Origin: Hyphomicrobiales bacterium
Lineage (GTDB): Bacteria > Pseudomonadota > Alphaproteobacteria > Rhizobiales > Aestuariivirgaceae
Assembly: GCA_016710435.1 (NCBI GenBank)
Contig: JADJVV010000001.1
Coordinates: 682,001-746,000, forward strand
Direction: 5' to 3'
DNA: 64,000 nucleotides
The position numbers were made by a program, and so were the translations under genes. The notes beneath the pieces were generated by a model, which was not told the DNA's origin, ran no database searches, and saw only the letters and a list, made by a program, of their open reading frames with translations. Shown here in pieces: positions 8,817 through 16,733 of the stretch (the stretch's first letter is position 1; every line of letters starts with the position of its first letter).

Positions 8817-9827
8817 ATGGCGCAAGGCTTTGAAACATGGCTCCGGCCCAACGACCGGGGCCTCCACTGCGTGCCGGGTGATTTCTATATCGACCCGCAC
8901 GCCCCGGTGGAGCGCGCCATCATCACCCACGGTCATTCCGACCATGCCCGCCCCGGCAATGCCAGGGTGCTGGCAACGGCGGAAACCCTCGCCATCATGA
9001 AAGTGCGGCTGGGTGAAGGGGTGGGCCGCAGCTTGCAGTCTCTTGCACTTGGTGAACGGCTGCAGATCGGCGAAGTGACCGTGTGGCTGGCCCCTGCCGG
9101 ACATGTGCTGGGCTCGGCCCAGGTGGTGATGGAATACAAGGGCCAGCGCGCCGTCGTGTCGGGCGACTACAAGCGCCGCGCCGATGCAACATGCGTGGGT
9201 TTCGAGGTGGTGCCCTGCGATCTCTTTGTCACCGAGGCGACCTTCGCGCTCCCCGTCTTCGTGCATGAGAGCGATACGCACGAGATGGCGAAACTGATGA
9301 CGTCGCTCGCCGCCTTCCCCGAACGCACCCACCAGATCGGCGCCTATGGCCTCGGCAAGTGCCAGCGCCTCATCATGATGATGCGGCAGGCAGGGCTTGA
9401 TGGTCCCGTCTGGCTGCATGGCGCGATGAAGCCGTTGTGCGATCTCTATGAGCGGCTCGGCATCGGCCTTGGCGACCTCAGGCTGGTGAGCGACGCCACC
9501 GACAAACTTGCGGGGCAAGTGGTGATCTGTCCTCCCTCCACCATCGGCGACCGCTGGAGCCGCCGCTTCGCCGATCCCCTGCCCGCCTTTGCCTCAGGCT
9601 GGATGCGCATCCGCGCCCGCGCCCGCCAGCGCGGCGTGGAACTGCCGCTCATCATCTCCGATCATGCCGACTGGCCGGAACTGGTGCAGACCATCCGCGA
9701 TGTGGGCGCTGGCGAAATCTGGATCACCCATGGCCGCGACGATGCCCTCACCCTGCAATGCCAGGCCATGGGCCTCAAGGCCCGCGCGCTGTCGCTCGTG
9801 GGCTTTGGCGAGGAGGATGGCGAATGA
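8817..9827 (+). CDS. ligase-associated DNA exonuclease (metallo-beta-lactamase fold)
   Basis: A 336-residue nuclease of the metallo-beta-lactamase/beta-CASP class. The metal-binding HGHSDHARPG lies near residue 40, with later metal ligands in APAGHVLGSAQ and VVSGDYKRR. Proteins of this type are encoded with a bacterial ATP-dependent DNA ligase and are thought to process DNA ends for repair. The stop overlaps the ligase start by four bases (ATGA), which implies translational coupling. The two other usual members of this repair module, a large DEXH helicase and a metallophosphoesterase, are not adjacent here. Confidence 0.88.
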   Translation: MAQGFETWLRPNDRGLHCVPGDFYIDPHAPVERAIITHGHSDHARPGNARVLATAETLAIMKVRLGEGVGRSLQSLALGERLQIGEVTVWLAPAGHVLGSAQVVMEYKGQRAVVSGDYKRRADATCVGFEVVPCDLFVTEATFALPVFVHESDTHEMAKLMTSLAAFPERTHQIGAYGLGKCQRLIMMMRQAGLDGPVWLHGAMKPLCDLYERLGIGLGDLRLVSDATDKLAGQVVICPPSTIGDRWSRRFADPLPAFASGWMRIRARARQRGVELPLIISDHADWPELVQTIRDVGAGEIWITHGRDDALTLQCQAMGLKARALSLVGFGEEDGE

Positions 9828-11392
9828 AAGCCTTCGCCACGCTCCTGGACCGCCTGTCCTACACGCCGTCGCGCAACGGCAAGCTGGCGCTGATGGCGGA
9901 GTATTTCCAGCGCACGCCGGACCCTGACCGCGGCTACGCCCTTGCAGCCCTCACCGATGGCCTGCCGTTTTCCTTCCCCGTGCGGCAGACGGTGCTGGAG
10001 CTTGCCTCCGCTCACATCGATGCCGACTTGTTCCGCCTGAGCCGCGACTATGTGGGTGATACGGCGGAAACGCTATCGCTGATCTGGCCGGATCGCGGCG
10101 CAGGCACTCCGCCCACGTTGGCGCAGGTGGTGGAGACGCTGGGCCTCATCGGCCGCAATGATCTCAAGGCGACCCTGGCGCAGTGGCTCGACACGCTGGA
10201 TGTGAACGGGCGCTGGGCGCTGCTCAAGCTGGTGACAGGGGGCATGCGCACCGGCGTCTCGGCGCGCCTCGCCAAGACGGCGCTGGCGCAAGGGTTCGCA
10301 AAGCCCATCGAAGACATCGAGGAGGTCTGGCACGGGCTGGGCATGCCCTATGAACCGCTGTTCGCCTGGCTGCTGGGCAAGGCGGAACGGCCGGACGTCA
10401 AGAACCTGCCGGTCTTCCCGCTCATGTTATCGCATCCGCTGGAGCCGGCGGACCGTGACGCGCTCGATCCCGCCGACTATCAGATTGAATGGAAATGGGA
10501 CGGCATCCGCGTGCAGGTCTGTGCCCGCGGCGATGTGACGAAACTCTACTCCCGCTCCGGCGACGACATCACGGCGACATTTCCGGAGTTCGCCACATTG
10601 CCCTTCAACGCCACCCTTGATGGCGAGTTGCTGGTGGGGCGCGAAGGCCATGTGGCGCCCTTCCAGGACCTGCAGCAGCGCCTCAACCGCAAGGCGGTGA
10701 CGAAGAAGATGATGGCCGACTATCCCGCCTTCATCCGTCTCTATGACCTGCTGGAATCGGACGGCGAAGACCTCCGTACACGGACCATGAGCGAACGCCG
10801 CATGGCCCTGGAAGATTGGTTCGCCCGCGTGAAGCCGCCCCGCATGGATCTTTCGGCCATCGTGCCCGTGACCGGACATGCGGAGTTGCAGGCGATCTGG
10901 TCTGGTACCCGCGAGGAAGGAATCGAAGGGCTGATGCTCAAGCGCAAGGAGTCGGCCTACGTCTCCGGCCGTCCCAAGGGCCTGTGGTGGAAGTGGAAGC
11001 GCGAGCCACTCGTCGCCGACTGCGTGATGATCTACGCCCAGCGGGGCTCAGGCAAGCGCTCGTCCTTCTATTCCGACTACACCTTCGCCGCCTGGGACGA
11101 GAGCAAGGCGCCGCGCGAACTCGTGCCCGTGGGAAAGGCCTATTCCGGCTTCACCGATGAGGAACTGAAACGGCTCGACGCCTTCGTCCGCCACAACACC
11201 ACCGAACGCTTCGGCCCGGTGCGGCAGGTGAAGCCTGAACTTGTGCTGGAAGTGGCCTTCGATGCCATCCAGCCCTCGGCGCGCCACAAGAGCGGCATCG
11301 CCATGCGCTTCCCCCGCATATCACGCATCCGCTGGGACAAGCCGGCGGAGGAAGCGGATACGGTGCAGGGGTTGAAGAAGTTGATCGGGTGA
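9824..11392 (+). CDS. ATP-dependent DNA ligase, exonuclease-associated family
   Basis: A 522-residue ligase. Adenylation motif I is KWDG with the nucleophilic Lys at about residue 224. Further nucleotidyltransferase motifs follow: DGELLV, EGIEGLMLKRKES and WWKWKREP. An all-alpha N-terminal DNA-binding domain precedes the catalytic core and an OB-fold region ends the protein. It seals nicks using ATP, unlike the NAD-dependent replicative LigA, and is presumed to act in repair with the exonuclease encoded directly upstream. There is no fused nuclease or polymerase domain, so it is not a LigD of the NHEJ type. Confidence 0.9.
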   Translation: MKAFATLLDRLSYTPSRNGKLALMAEYFQRTPDPDRGYALAALTDGLPFSFPVRQTVLELASAHIDADLFRLSRDYVGDTAETLSLIWPDRGAGTPPTLAQVVETLGLIGRNDLKATLAQWLDTLDVNGRWALLKLVTGGMRTGVSARLAKTALAQGFAKPIEDIEEVWHGLGMPYEPLFAWLLGKAERPDVKNLPVFPLMLSHPLEPADRDALDPADYQIEWKWDGIRVQVCARGDVTKLYSRSGDDITATFPEFATLPFNATLDGELLVGREGHVAPFQDLQQRLNRKAVTKKMMADYPAFIRLYDLLESDGEDLRTRTMSERRMALEDWFARVKPPRMDLSAIVPVTGHAELQAIWSGTREEGIEGLMLKRKESAYVSGRPKGLWWKWKREPLVADCVMIYAQRGSGKRSSFYSDYTFAAWDESKAPRELVPVGKAYSGFTDEELKRLDAFVRHNTTERFGPVRQVKPELVLEVAFDAIQPSARHKSGIAMRFPRISRIRWDKPAEEADTVQGLKKLIG

Positions 11393-11485
11393 ATGGGAGG
11401 ACGGGAGCGGGTGGCCGGCAAACGCACTCCCCCACCTCTCCATGACCGGCCCTGGCGGTTGGGTGGCTATCGCAACCTCCACCCA

Positions 11486-11513
11486 TCGTGGCCCGCTTTC
11501 CAGCGGGCCACGA
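11486..11513. terminator. strong inverted repeat between convergent genes
   Basis: A perfect 12-base-pair stem: TCGTGGCCCGCT, loop TTCC, AGCGGGCCACGA. It lies between the ligase stop and the convergent small-protein gene. No T-run follows on either strand, so a terminator role is likely from position but not proven. The rest of the gap 11393-11532 shows nothing else. Confidence 0.4.
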
Positions 11514-11532
11514 CTCCAGAGGGATTGACTGC

Positions 11533-11739
11533 TTATCCCCGGCATTCCGCGTGTTCAGCGCGGTCCTGCGCATCGTCACACCCGCTGCCACCGGGGATGC
11601 GCTGCTTGCGGCGCGCCTCCAGGACAGTCGTGGCCTTGTCCGGCGTGACCACTGTTGCATCACTTGCAGGAGCGATGTTGGCGAAGGAAAGCCCCGTGCC
11701 AGCGACAATGAGGGCAAGGGCGGTGAGGATAATCTTCAT
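11533..11739 (-). CDS. small secreted protein of unknown function
   Basis: A 68-residue product with a clear Sec signal peptide (MKIILTALALIVAGTGLSFA, cut after about residue 20). It leaves a mature peptide of about 48 residues that is basic in the middle (EARRKQR) and has two Cys near the end (GCDDAQ, AECRG) that could form one disulfide. AAGGAGAG lies just upstream of ATG 11739, which supports this start over the longer frame. No family is recognised. It is followed downstream by a strong hairpin and preceded by the LysR gene in the same direction but with its own start signals. Confidence 0.6.
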   Translation of the reverse strand: MKIILTALALIVAGTGLSFANIAPASDATVVTPDKATTVLEARRKQRIPGGSGCDDAQDRAEHAECRG

Positions 11740-11835
11740 GGTTCTCTCCTTGGAAAAAGCGCTGATCCCGCAGCGCCAGGAGAGGCATCTCATACTCACG
11801 TTGTCAGCGGCCTGACCAAGGCCGTCAGCCGGATG

Positions 11836-12723
11836 TCAGCGCAGCACAAATTCGGCGCCGCGCAGCTTCACGCTTTCCACGATGGCGCGATAGACTTCCG
11901 CCACGCGCCGCGTGTCGTGGGTGTCGGGGTGGCTCATGAGCCAGTAGGTGCGCGAGAAGCGCATGTCCGGCAGGATGCGCACGAGGTCCGAGTGCCGCGC
12001 CGCGGCATAGTCGTGCAGGATGCCGATGCCCTCGCCGGCGAGCACGGCTTCCATCTGTGCCACCACGCTGCCGCACTCATAGTGCCGCGCCATGAGCTTG
12101 GCGAGGTCGGCGGTGTAGTCCAGCGCGCGAGAATAGGCGATGTCCTCCACATAGGTGATGAACAGCTTTCCCGGAAGATCATCCGTGGACTGAATGTTTC
12201 CCTGGCGCTTGAGATAGCTCTTGGCGGCGTAGACCGAGAGCGAATAGTCCGTGAGCTTCTTGATGATGGCACGGCCCAGCTTGGGGCGCTCGATCGTCAC
12301 GATGATATCCGCCTCGCGACGCGACAGGGAAAAGGAACGCGGCAGCGGCACAAGCTGGATCGTGAGCGCCGGATGGAGGTTGGCGAGCCGTGCCAGCACA
12401 CCCGCAAGATGAAAGGTGCCGAACCCGTCTGGCGCGCCGACGCGCACCGTGCCGCTGACCGTGTTCGTGGTGGCGGGCAAGGCGGCATCGGCCTGGAGCA
12501 GTTCCGATTCCATCCGCTCGACACGGGTGAGCAGGCTTTCGCCGGCAGGCGTGAGCACCGTGCCCGTGGTGCGCCGGTCGAACAGCCGCGTGCCAAGCTG
12601 CTCTTCCAGCGCATCGAGCCGGCGCGCCACCGTGGCATGGTTGAGATGCAGCGTCTTCGCCGCACTCAGGATCTGGCCTGCGCGGGCAATGGCAAGAAAG
12701 ATGCGGAGATTGTCCCAGTCCAT
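11836..12723 (-). CDS. LysR-family transcriptional regulator
   Basis: A 295-residue regulator. The N-terminal winged helix-turn-helix has MDWDNLRIFLAIARAG, then ILSAAKTLHLNHATVARRLDALE, shown here in two pieces. From about residue 90 there is a LysR substrate-binding domain. It is divergent from mmsA and 99 bases away, so it probably controls that gene and itself. ATG 12723 is chosen over 12747 because a promoter -10 ends seven bases before it and the family usually begins with such a short lead. The effector is unknown; a valine or inositol breakdown product would fit the neighbour. Confidence 0.88.
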   Translation of the reverse strand: MDWDNLRIFLAIARAGQILSAAKTLHLNHATVARRLDALEEQLGTRLFDRRTTGTVLTPAGESLLTRVERMESELLQADAALPATTNTVSGTVRVGAPDGFGTFHLAGVLARLANLHPALTIQLVPLPRSFSLSRREADIIVTIERPKLGRAIIKKLTDYSLSVYAAKSYLKRQGNIQSTDDLPGKLFITYVEDIAYSRALDYTADLAKLMARHYECGSVVAQMEAVLAGEGIGILHDYAAARHSDLVRILPDMRFSRTYWLMSHPDTHDTRRVAEVYRAIVESVKLRGAEFVLR

Positions 12724-12729
12724 TTCAGC

Positions 12730-12758
12730 ACTATAAAATGCGCACAACGAAAGCGCAA
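12730..12758 (-). promoter_or_regulatory. candidate leaderless promoter of the LysR gene
   Basis: On the minus strand: TTGCGC (12753-12758), a 17-base spacer, TATAGT (12730-12735), then six bases to ATG 12723. The inverted repeat TGCGC-N9-GCGCA (12739-12757) overlaps the -35 and spacer, as expected for autorepression by a LysR protein. Confidence 0.5.
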
Positions 12759-12780
12759 ATCTTCATCTTGCTGTGCAAAT
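12739..12780. promoter_or_regulatory. candidate LysR operator in the mmsA intergenic region
   Basis: The dyad TGCGC-N9-GCGCA lies at 12739-12757. A direct repeat GCGCAAAT (12753-12760) and GTGCAAAT (12773-12780) is spaced exactly 20 bases, close to two helical turns. LysR tetramers bind two such sites, one recognition site and one activation site. Confidence 0.4.
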
Positions 12781-12822
12781 TGCTGCAGGGCATAGGAGGT
12801 CATCATTTTGGGAGGAAACCTC

Positions 12823-14322
12823 ATGGTCAAGACAATCAATCACTGGGTCGGCGGCAAGGAAGCCGCAGGCAAGGGCGGCCGCAAGAGCGCCGTGTTCAAC
12901 CCCGCCACGGGTGAACAGACGGGCGAAGTGGTTCTCGCCACGACAGCGGAACTCGACGCCGCCGTGAAGGTGGCGCAGGCTGCTGCCCCGGGCTGGCAGG
13001 CCACCACGCCGCTCCGCCGCTCGCGCATCCTCAATGCCTTCCTCCGCATTCTCGAACAGCGCACCAAGGAACTTGCGGCCTGCATCACGGCCGAACACGG
13101 CAAGGTCTTGTCGGATGCCATGGGCGAAGTGCAACGCGGCATGGAAGTGGTCGAATTTGCCACCGCGGCGCCCTCGCTCCTCAAGGGAGAGTACACCGAG
13201 AACGTCGGCACCAAGGTGGACTCGTGGTCCACGCGCCAGCCGCTCGGCGTCGTTGCCGGCATCACCCCGTTCAACTTCCCCGCCATGGTGCCCATGTGGA
13301 TGTTCCCGACGGCACTCGCCACCGGCAACTGCTTCATCCTGAAGCCTTCGGAGCGTGACCCTTCCGCCGCGCTGCTGATCGCCGCCTGGCTCAAGGAAGC
13401 GGGCCTTCCCGATGGCGTGTTCAACGTGGTGCAGGGCGACAAGGAAGCCGTTGACGCGATCCTGAACCACCCCGGCATCTCGGCCGTGAGCTTCGTCGGC
13501 TCGACACCGATCGCCCGCTACATCTACACGACCGGCACCGCCAACGGGAAGCGCGTGCAGGCCCTGGGCGGCGCCAAGAACCACATGATCATCATGCCCG
13601 ACGCGGACATGGACCAGACAGTCGATGCCCTCATGGGCGCCGGCTATGGCTCGGCTGGTGAACGCTGCATGGCAATCTCGGTTGCCGTCGCGGTGGGCGA
13701 AGGCACGGCGGAAAAGGTTCTGGCCAAGCTGGAGCCGAAAGTCCGTGCACTGAAGATCGGTCCCGGCACCGATGCAGATGCCGAAATGGGCCCGCTCGTC
13801 ACCAAGCAGCACTACGAGAAGGTGAAGGGCTACATCGACACCGGCGTCAAGGAAGGCGCAAAGCTGCTGGTCGATGGCCGCGGCTTCAAGATGCAGGGCT
13901 ACGAGAACGGCTATTTCCTCGGCGGCTCGATCTTCGATCACGTGACGACGGACATGACCATCTACAAGGAAGAAATTTTCGGTCCCGTCCTCTCCTTCGT
14001 GCGCGCCAAGACCTATGACGAGGCGGCTGCCATGATCAACAAGCACGAATACGGCAACGGCACCGCGATCTTCACCCGCGATGGTGACGCGGCGCGCGAA
14101 TTCGCCCAGTCGATCCAGGTCGGCATGGTCGGCATCAACGTGCCGATCCCCGTGCCGATGGCGTTCCACTCCTTCGGCGGCTGGAAGGCCTCGCTCTTCG
14201 GCGATCATCACATGCACGGGCCGGAAGGCATCCGCTTCTATACCAAGCTCAAGACCGTGACGGCACGCTGGCCCACGGGCATCCGCTCCGGCGCCGAATT
14301 CGTCATGCCGACGATGAAGTAA
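12823..14322 (+). CDS. mmsA: methylmalonate-semialdehyde dehydrogenase (CoA-acylating)
   Basis: A 499-residue aldehyde dehydrogenase family member. It converts methylmalonate semialdehyde (or malonate semialdehyde) with CoA and NAD to propionyl- or acetyl-CoA in valine and myo-inositol breakdown. Recognition rests on the N-terminal INHWVGGKE, the cofactor segment GITPFNFPAMVPMWMFP, the catalytic Cys at about residue 282 in GERCMAIS, and the C-terminal FGGWKASLFGDHHMHGPEG. GGAGG eight bases before ATG 12823 decides the start. No other valine or inositol genes are nearby; the divergent LysR gene is the likely regulator. A strong terminator follows. Confidence 0.93.
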   Translation: MVKTINHWVGGKEAAGKGGRKSAVFNPATGEQTGEVVLATTAELDAAVKVAQAAAPGWQATTPLRRSRILNAFLRILEQRTKELAACITAEHGKVLSDAMGEVQRGMEVVEFATAAPSLLKGEYTENVGTKVDSWSTRQPLGVVAGITPFNFPAMVPMWMFPTALATGNCFILKPSERDPSAALLIAAWLKEAGLPDGVFNVVQGDKEAVDAILNHPGISAVSFVGSTPIARYIYTTGTANGKRVQALGGAKNHMIIMPDADMDQTVDALMGAGYGSAGERCMAISVAVAVGEGTAEKVLAKLEPKVRALKIGPGTDADAEMGPLVTKQHYEKVKGYIDTGVKEGAKLLVDGRGFKMQGYENGYFLGGSIFDHVTTDMTIYKEEIFGPVLSFVRAKTYDEAAAMINKHEYGNGTAIFTRDGDAAREFAQSIQVGMVGINVPIPVPMAFHSFGGWKASLFGDHHMHGPEGIRFYTKLKTVTARWPTGIRSGAEFVMPTMK

Positions 14323-14350
14323 CGTCCCCACGCGATTGCAAAGTCGTCAG

Positions 14351-14379
14351 CCCTCCCCGCCCGTGCGGGGAGGGTTTTT
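14351..14379 (+). terminator. rho-independent terminator after mmsA
   Basis: A perfect 10-base-pair GC-rich stem (CCCTCCCCGC, loop CCGT, GCGGGGAGGG) is followed directly by TTTTT, 28 bases after the mmsA stop. Confidence 0.88.
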
Positions 14380-14386
14380 GTCTGGA

Positions 14387-15313
14387 TCAGGGCAGGAACC
14401 TGCGGAGATGTTCCGCCACCATCACGGCACGCTTCTGGTTGGCGAAGGCTGTGGGATGCCCGTCCAGGGGGATGGCATTGCGGCTGTCCCGTGGAAGCCG
14501 CGCATCGAACACATCATCCGCGAAGGTCTTGAACGCGGCCATGATGCTTTCATCCGTGTATGACGTGGATGCGAGCCGCGGTTCACTGCCCGTGATGTAG
14601 CCGATCACGAACTTCTGGCCACGCGCATGTGTCAGTTCCGCGGCGCGGCGGAGGATGGCGATATAGAGGCGCACATCTTCGTCGCCAATATGGGTGCGGG
14701 AAAAGCGGTCTGCGGCTGCGGCAATGTTGGAATAGCGGATTGCCGTTTTCTTGAGCTGGTCCAGCGGTCCGCGCGTATCTCCACATTTGCCGTTGCGTGT
14801 CACGCTGCCGTCGCCCTGCAACTCATAGCGCGGCGCACTCGCCGTCCAGTCGGGGTGGCAGGCGCTTCGCTCGATGTGGAAGCCCGCGCCCAGAAAGAAG
14901 TTGATCTCGCCTTTGGTGTTGCGGCTGCTTTCGAGGATGGCCAGCGTGTTGTGGGCCCCGTAGCCGTGAAAGCCGAAGTTCACGACATGCACGTCCTGCA
15001 TCGTCCGGGAGACGAAATAGGGCAGCGTCTCGTTGTCGTTCACGCCTTCGCCATAGGTGAAGGAGCATCCGAGAAAATTGACGCGGTGCGGGCCGGGCGG
15101 ATTGTCCGGCGTGACGCGCAACTGATCGGGCCCGATGGTGTAGTGGATCTCATAGAGCAGCCGCCCGTCAGAGGCGCGGGCGCTGGAGGGATAGGTTCCA
15201 GGATTCGGCTGTGCGCCGATATCCGAGACGTTTGCCCTGTAGCCGTCGGCATAGATGCGATCAAAGGATGACTCGCCCGGCTTGAACAGGATGGGCGTAA
15301 GCCAGTCCGGCAA
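14387..15313 (-). CDS. SGNH/GDSL-type hydrolase domain protein
   Basis: A 308-residue protein with SGNH hydrolase signatures: FLGCSFTYGEG near residue 80 supplies the nucleophile Ser, FGFHGYGAHN the Gly/Asn block, and DGHPTAFANQ near 283 the catalytic Asp and His. This class includes esterases and carbohydrate O-acetyl hydrolases acting outside the membrane. The open frame begins at a TTG (15313) without a convincing ribosome binding site and has no signal peptide. A membrane-protein frame overlaps its 5' end by 53 bases, so the two may be one membrane-anchored protein broken by a frameshift. Confidence 0.6.
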   Translation of the reverse strand: MPDWLTPILFKPGESSFDRIYADGYRANVSDIGAQPNPGTYPSSARASDGRLLYEIHYTIGPDQLRVTPDNPPGPHRVNFLGCSFTYGEGVNDNETLPYFVSRTMQDVHVVNFGFHGYGAHNTLAILESSRNTKGEINFFLGAGFHIERSACHPDWTASAPRYELQGDGSVTRNGKCGDTRGPLDQLKKTAIRYSNIAAAADRFSRTHIGDEDVRLYIAILRRAAELTHARGQKFVIGYITGSEPRLASTSYTDESIMAAFKTFADDVFDARLPRDSRNAIPLDGHPTAFANQKRAVMVAEHLRRFLP

Positions 15314-15590
15314 AGGACAGTCCCAGCAGGATCAGCGCTGCCGCCGTCATCCCGCTTGGCGTGCGTTTCCGGGTGGCCGCTGCGGCCATGAGCAGAAGAG
15401 CGAGGCCCCACAGCAAGGCGCCGGCACTGGTGAAGCGGACACCGCAGGCCACGGCGATGGAGGCGGCAGCCAGAAAGACGACCATCCGCCGCTTGCTGCG
15501 TGTGGAAGTGGCGTGGTGTTCCGGAGCGTTGGTCAATGGGCCAATCCTGCCATGTACCGAAAATGTGCGCAGGAAGGCCGAGGCCGTCAA
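15261..15590 (-). CDS. putative membrane segment upstream of the SGNH hydrolase
   Basis: A 109-residue frame with a basic cytoplasmic lead (TSTRSKRR near residue 30) and about three hydrophobic helices (residues 37-53, 55-70 and 84-101). It ends inside the SGNH gene. The N-terminal membrane anchors of SGNH proteins look like this. The last residues (HPVQAGRVIL) seem to be out-of-frame reading of the hydrolase's LTPILFKPGES region. The start is uncertain: TTG 15590, or ATG 15485 just before the first helix. It could be a separate small protein, but an interrupted fusion is at least as likely. Confidence 0.4.
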   Translation of the reverse strand: MTASAFLRTFSVHGRIGPLTNAPEHHATSTRSKRRMVVFLAAASIAVACGVRFTSAGALLWGLALLLMAAAATRKRTPSGMTAAALILLGLSFAGLAYAHPVQAGRVIL

Positions 15591-15606
15591 CCCCCGAAAA
15601 CCGCGG

Positions 15607-15621
15607 GTAACGAAGCGTTAA
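15607..15621 (+). promoter_or_regulatory. candidate CtrA box upstream of the lytic transglycosylase
   Basis: GTAA, seven bases, TTAA followed by CC, against the alphaproteobacterial CtrA consensus TTAA-N7-TTAAC (one mismatch). The right half also reads TTAACCAT. It lies 67 bases before ATG 15688. Confidence 0.4.
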
Positions 15622-15687
15622 CCATGCTGGTGACAACTGCACCGTCCGGTGGCAGACAATGCCGGGGCCGAATTTTTGGAGATTCTG

Positions 15688-16467
15688 ATGCGGAAGGTGT
15701 TTCTGGGTACCCTTGTTTCACTCGTGGTGATGTCAGCCCCTGCGCTTGCTGCCAAGTGCAGCAGCACCGGCGGCGCCTTTGAAGGCTGGAAAAAATCCTT
15801 CGCCGCGGAAGCCAAGGCCAACGGCATCAACGACAAGGCCGTCAAGGCACTGATGGGCACGAGATACGCCACGGCAACCATCCGCGCCGACCGCAACCAG
15901 CATTCCTTCAAGCTCAGCCTGAGCGCCTTCATGGCCAAGCGCGGCTCGGCCACCATCGTGGCGCAGGGCCGCCGCCTCAAGGCCGCCAACCAGGCCCTGT
16001 TCGACCGGATCGAAGCGAAATACGGCGTGCCCGCCGGACCGCTCATTGCCATCTGGGGCATGGAGACGGCGTTCGGACACTTCACCGGGCAGCAGAACGT
16101 GCTCTCCGCCACCGCCACGCTGGCCTATGACTGCCGCCGCACCGAGTTCTTCACCGAACAGCTCTATGCCATGTTGAAGCTCGTGGGCTCCGGCAAGATC
16201 TCGGCGGGCGCCAAGGGTGCCATGCACGGCGAACTGGGCCAGACCCAGTTCATGCCGAAGAACGTGCTGATGTATGGTGTCGGCAATCTCAACAGCAAGG
16301 AAGGCGCACTTGCCTCCACCGCCAAGTTCCTCGTGGGTCACGGTTGGCAGCGCGGCAAGGGCTATCAGCGCGGACAGCCCAACTATGGCGCCATCCAGGG
16401 CTGGAACGCCGCGACCGTCTATCAGCAGGCCATTGCCATCATGGGCAAGCAGATCGACGGCAATTGA
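15688..16467 (+). CDS. lytic murein transglycosylase, MltB-like (SLT_2 domain)
   Basis: A 259-residue periplasmic enzyme that cleaves the glycan strands of peptidoglycan. The signal peptide runs from MRKVFLGTLV to APALAA. The catalytic Glu is in IWGMETAFG at about residue 120. GELGQTQFMPKN near 183 is the conserved substrate-groove motif. No peptidoglycan-binding domain is fused, so it is shorter than E. coli MltB (361 residues). GGAG lies about eight bases upstream of ATG 15688, supporting this start over an in-frame ATG at 15649. A CtrA-like box upstream suggests cell-cycle control. Confidence 0.88.
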   Translation: MRKVFLGTLVSLVVMSAPALAAKCSSTGGAFEGWKKSFAAEAKANGINDKAVKALMGTRYATATIRADRNQHSFKLSLSAFMAKRGSATIVAQGRRLKAANQALFDRIEAKYGVPAGPLIAIWGMETAFGHFTGQQNVLSATATLAYDCRRTEFFTEQLYAMLKLVGSGKISAGAKGAMHGELGQTQFMPKNVLMYGVGNLNSKEGALASTAKFLVGHGWQRGKGYQRGQPNYGAIQGWNAATVYQQAIAIMGKQIDGN

Positions 16468-16473
16468 CGCCGC

Positions 16474-16614
16474 TCAGACGTCTCCCGCGATCACCAGGTT
16501 GACCACCACCAGCACCAGCGCGGTGGCGGCCACGGCCATGAGAAAGACCGCAACCTGAAATCCGGGCTTTGCCACGATGGTGAGGCCTTTGTTTTCCGTT
16601 CGCGCGCGAGTCAT
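16474..16614 (-). CDS. 46-residue single-pass membrane protein, paralogue A
   Basis: A very short frame: a basic N-terminus (MTRARTENKG), the segment LTIVAKP, then one hydrophobic helix of about 25 residues reaching almost to the C-terminus (IAGDV). It aligns throughout with the gene at 16734-16877: ENKG(L/I)T(I/V)VAKP is shared, both have a Val-rich helix containing VVVN, and both end in AG(D)V. Conservation between two neighbours in the same strand and of the same size argues that both are real genes. An in-frame ATG at 16626 would add four residues. The likely form is a small inner-membrane protein with a cytoplasmic N-terminus; function unknown. Confidence 0.6.
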   Translation of the reverse strand: MTRARTENKGLTIVAKPGFQVAVFLMAVAATALVLVVVNLVIAGDV

Positions 16615-16689
16615 GATGACATCCATTCACTTCCAAGCCGGGCCCGCCGCGGGCCGGTTGAGGTGATTCCGAGAATACACGCAAAAAGG

Positions 16690-16708
16690 GCATCACGTCA
16701 AATGATGC
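16690..16708 (-). terminator. weak terminator between the two small membrane-protein genes
   Basis: The inverted repeat GCATCA, seven bases, TGATGC is followed on the minus strand by CCTTTTT. The stem is only six base pairs, so termination may be partial. Confidence 0.35.
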
Positions 16709-16733
16709 ACTTTTAGATTGAATTAAGCCGGAG

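Noticed and set aside
11393..11532. A short gene between ligase and the small secreted protein
   Set aside because: Frames there lack start signals and family likeness; the region is mostly explained by the long inverted repeat.
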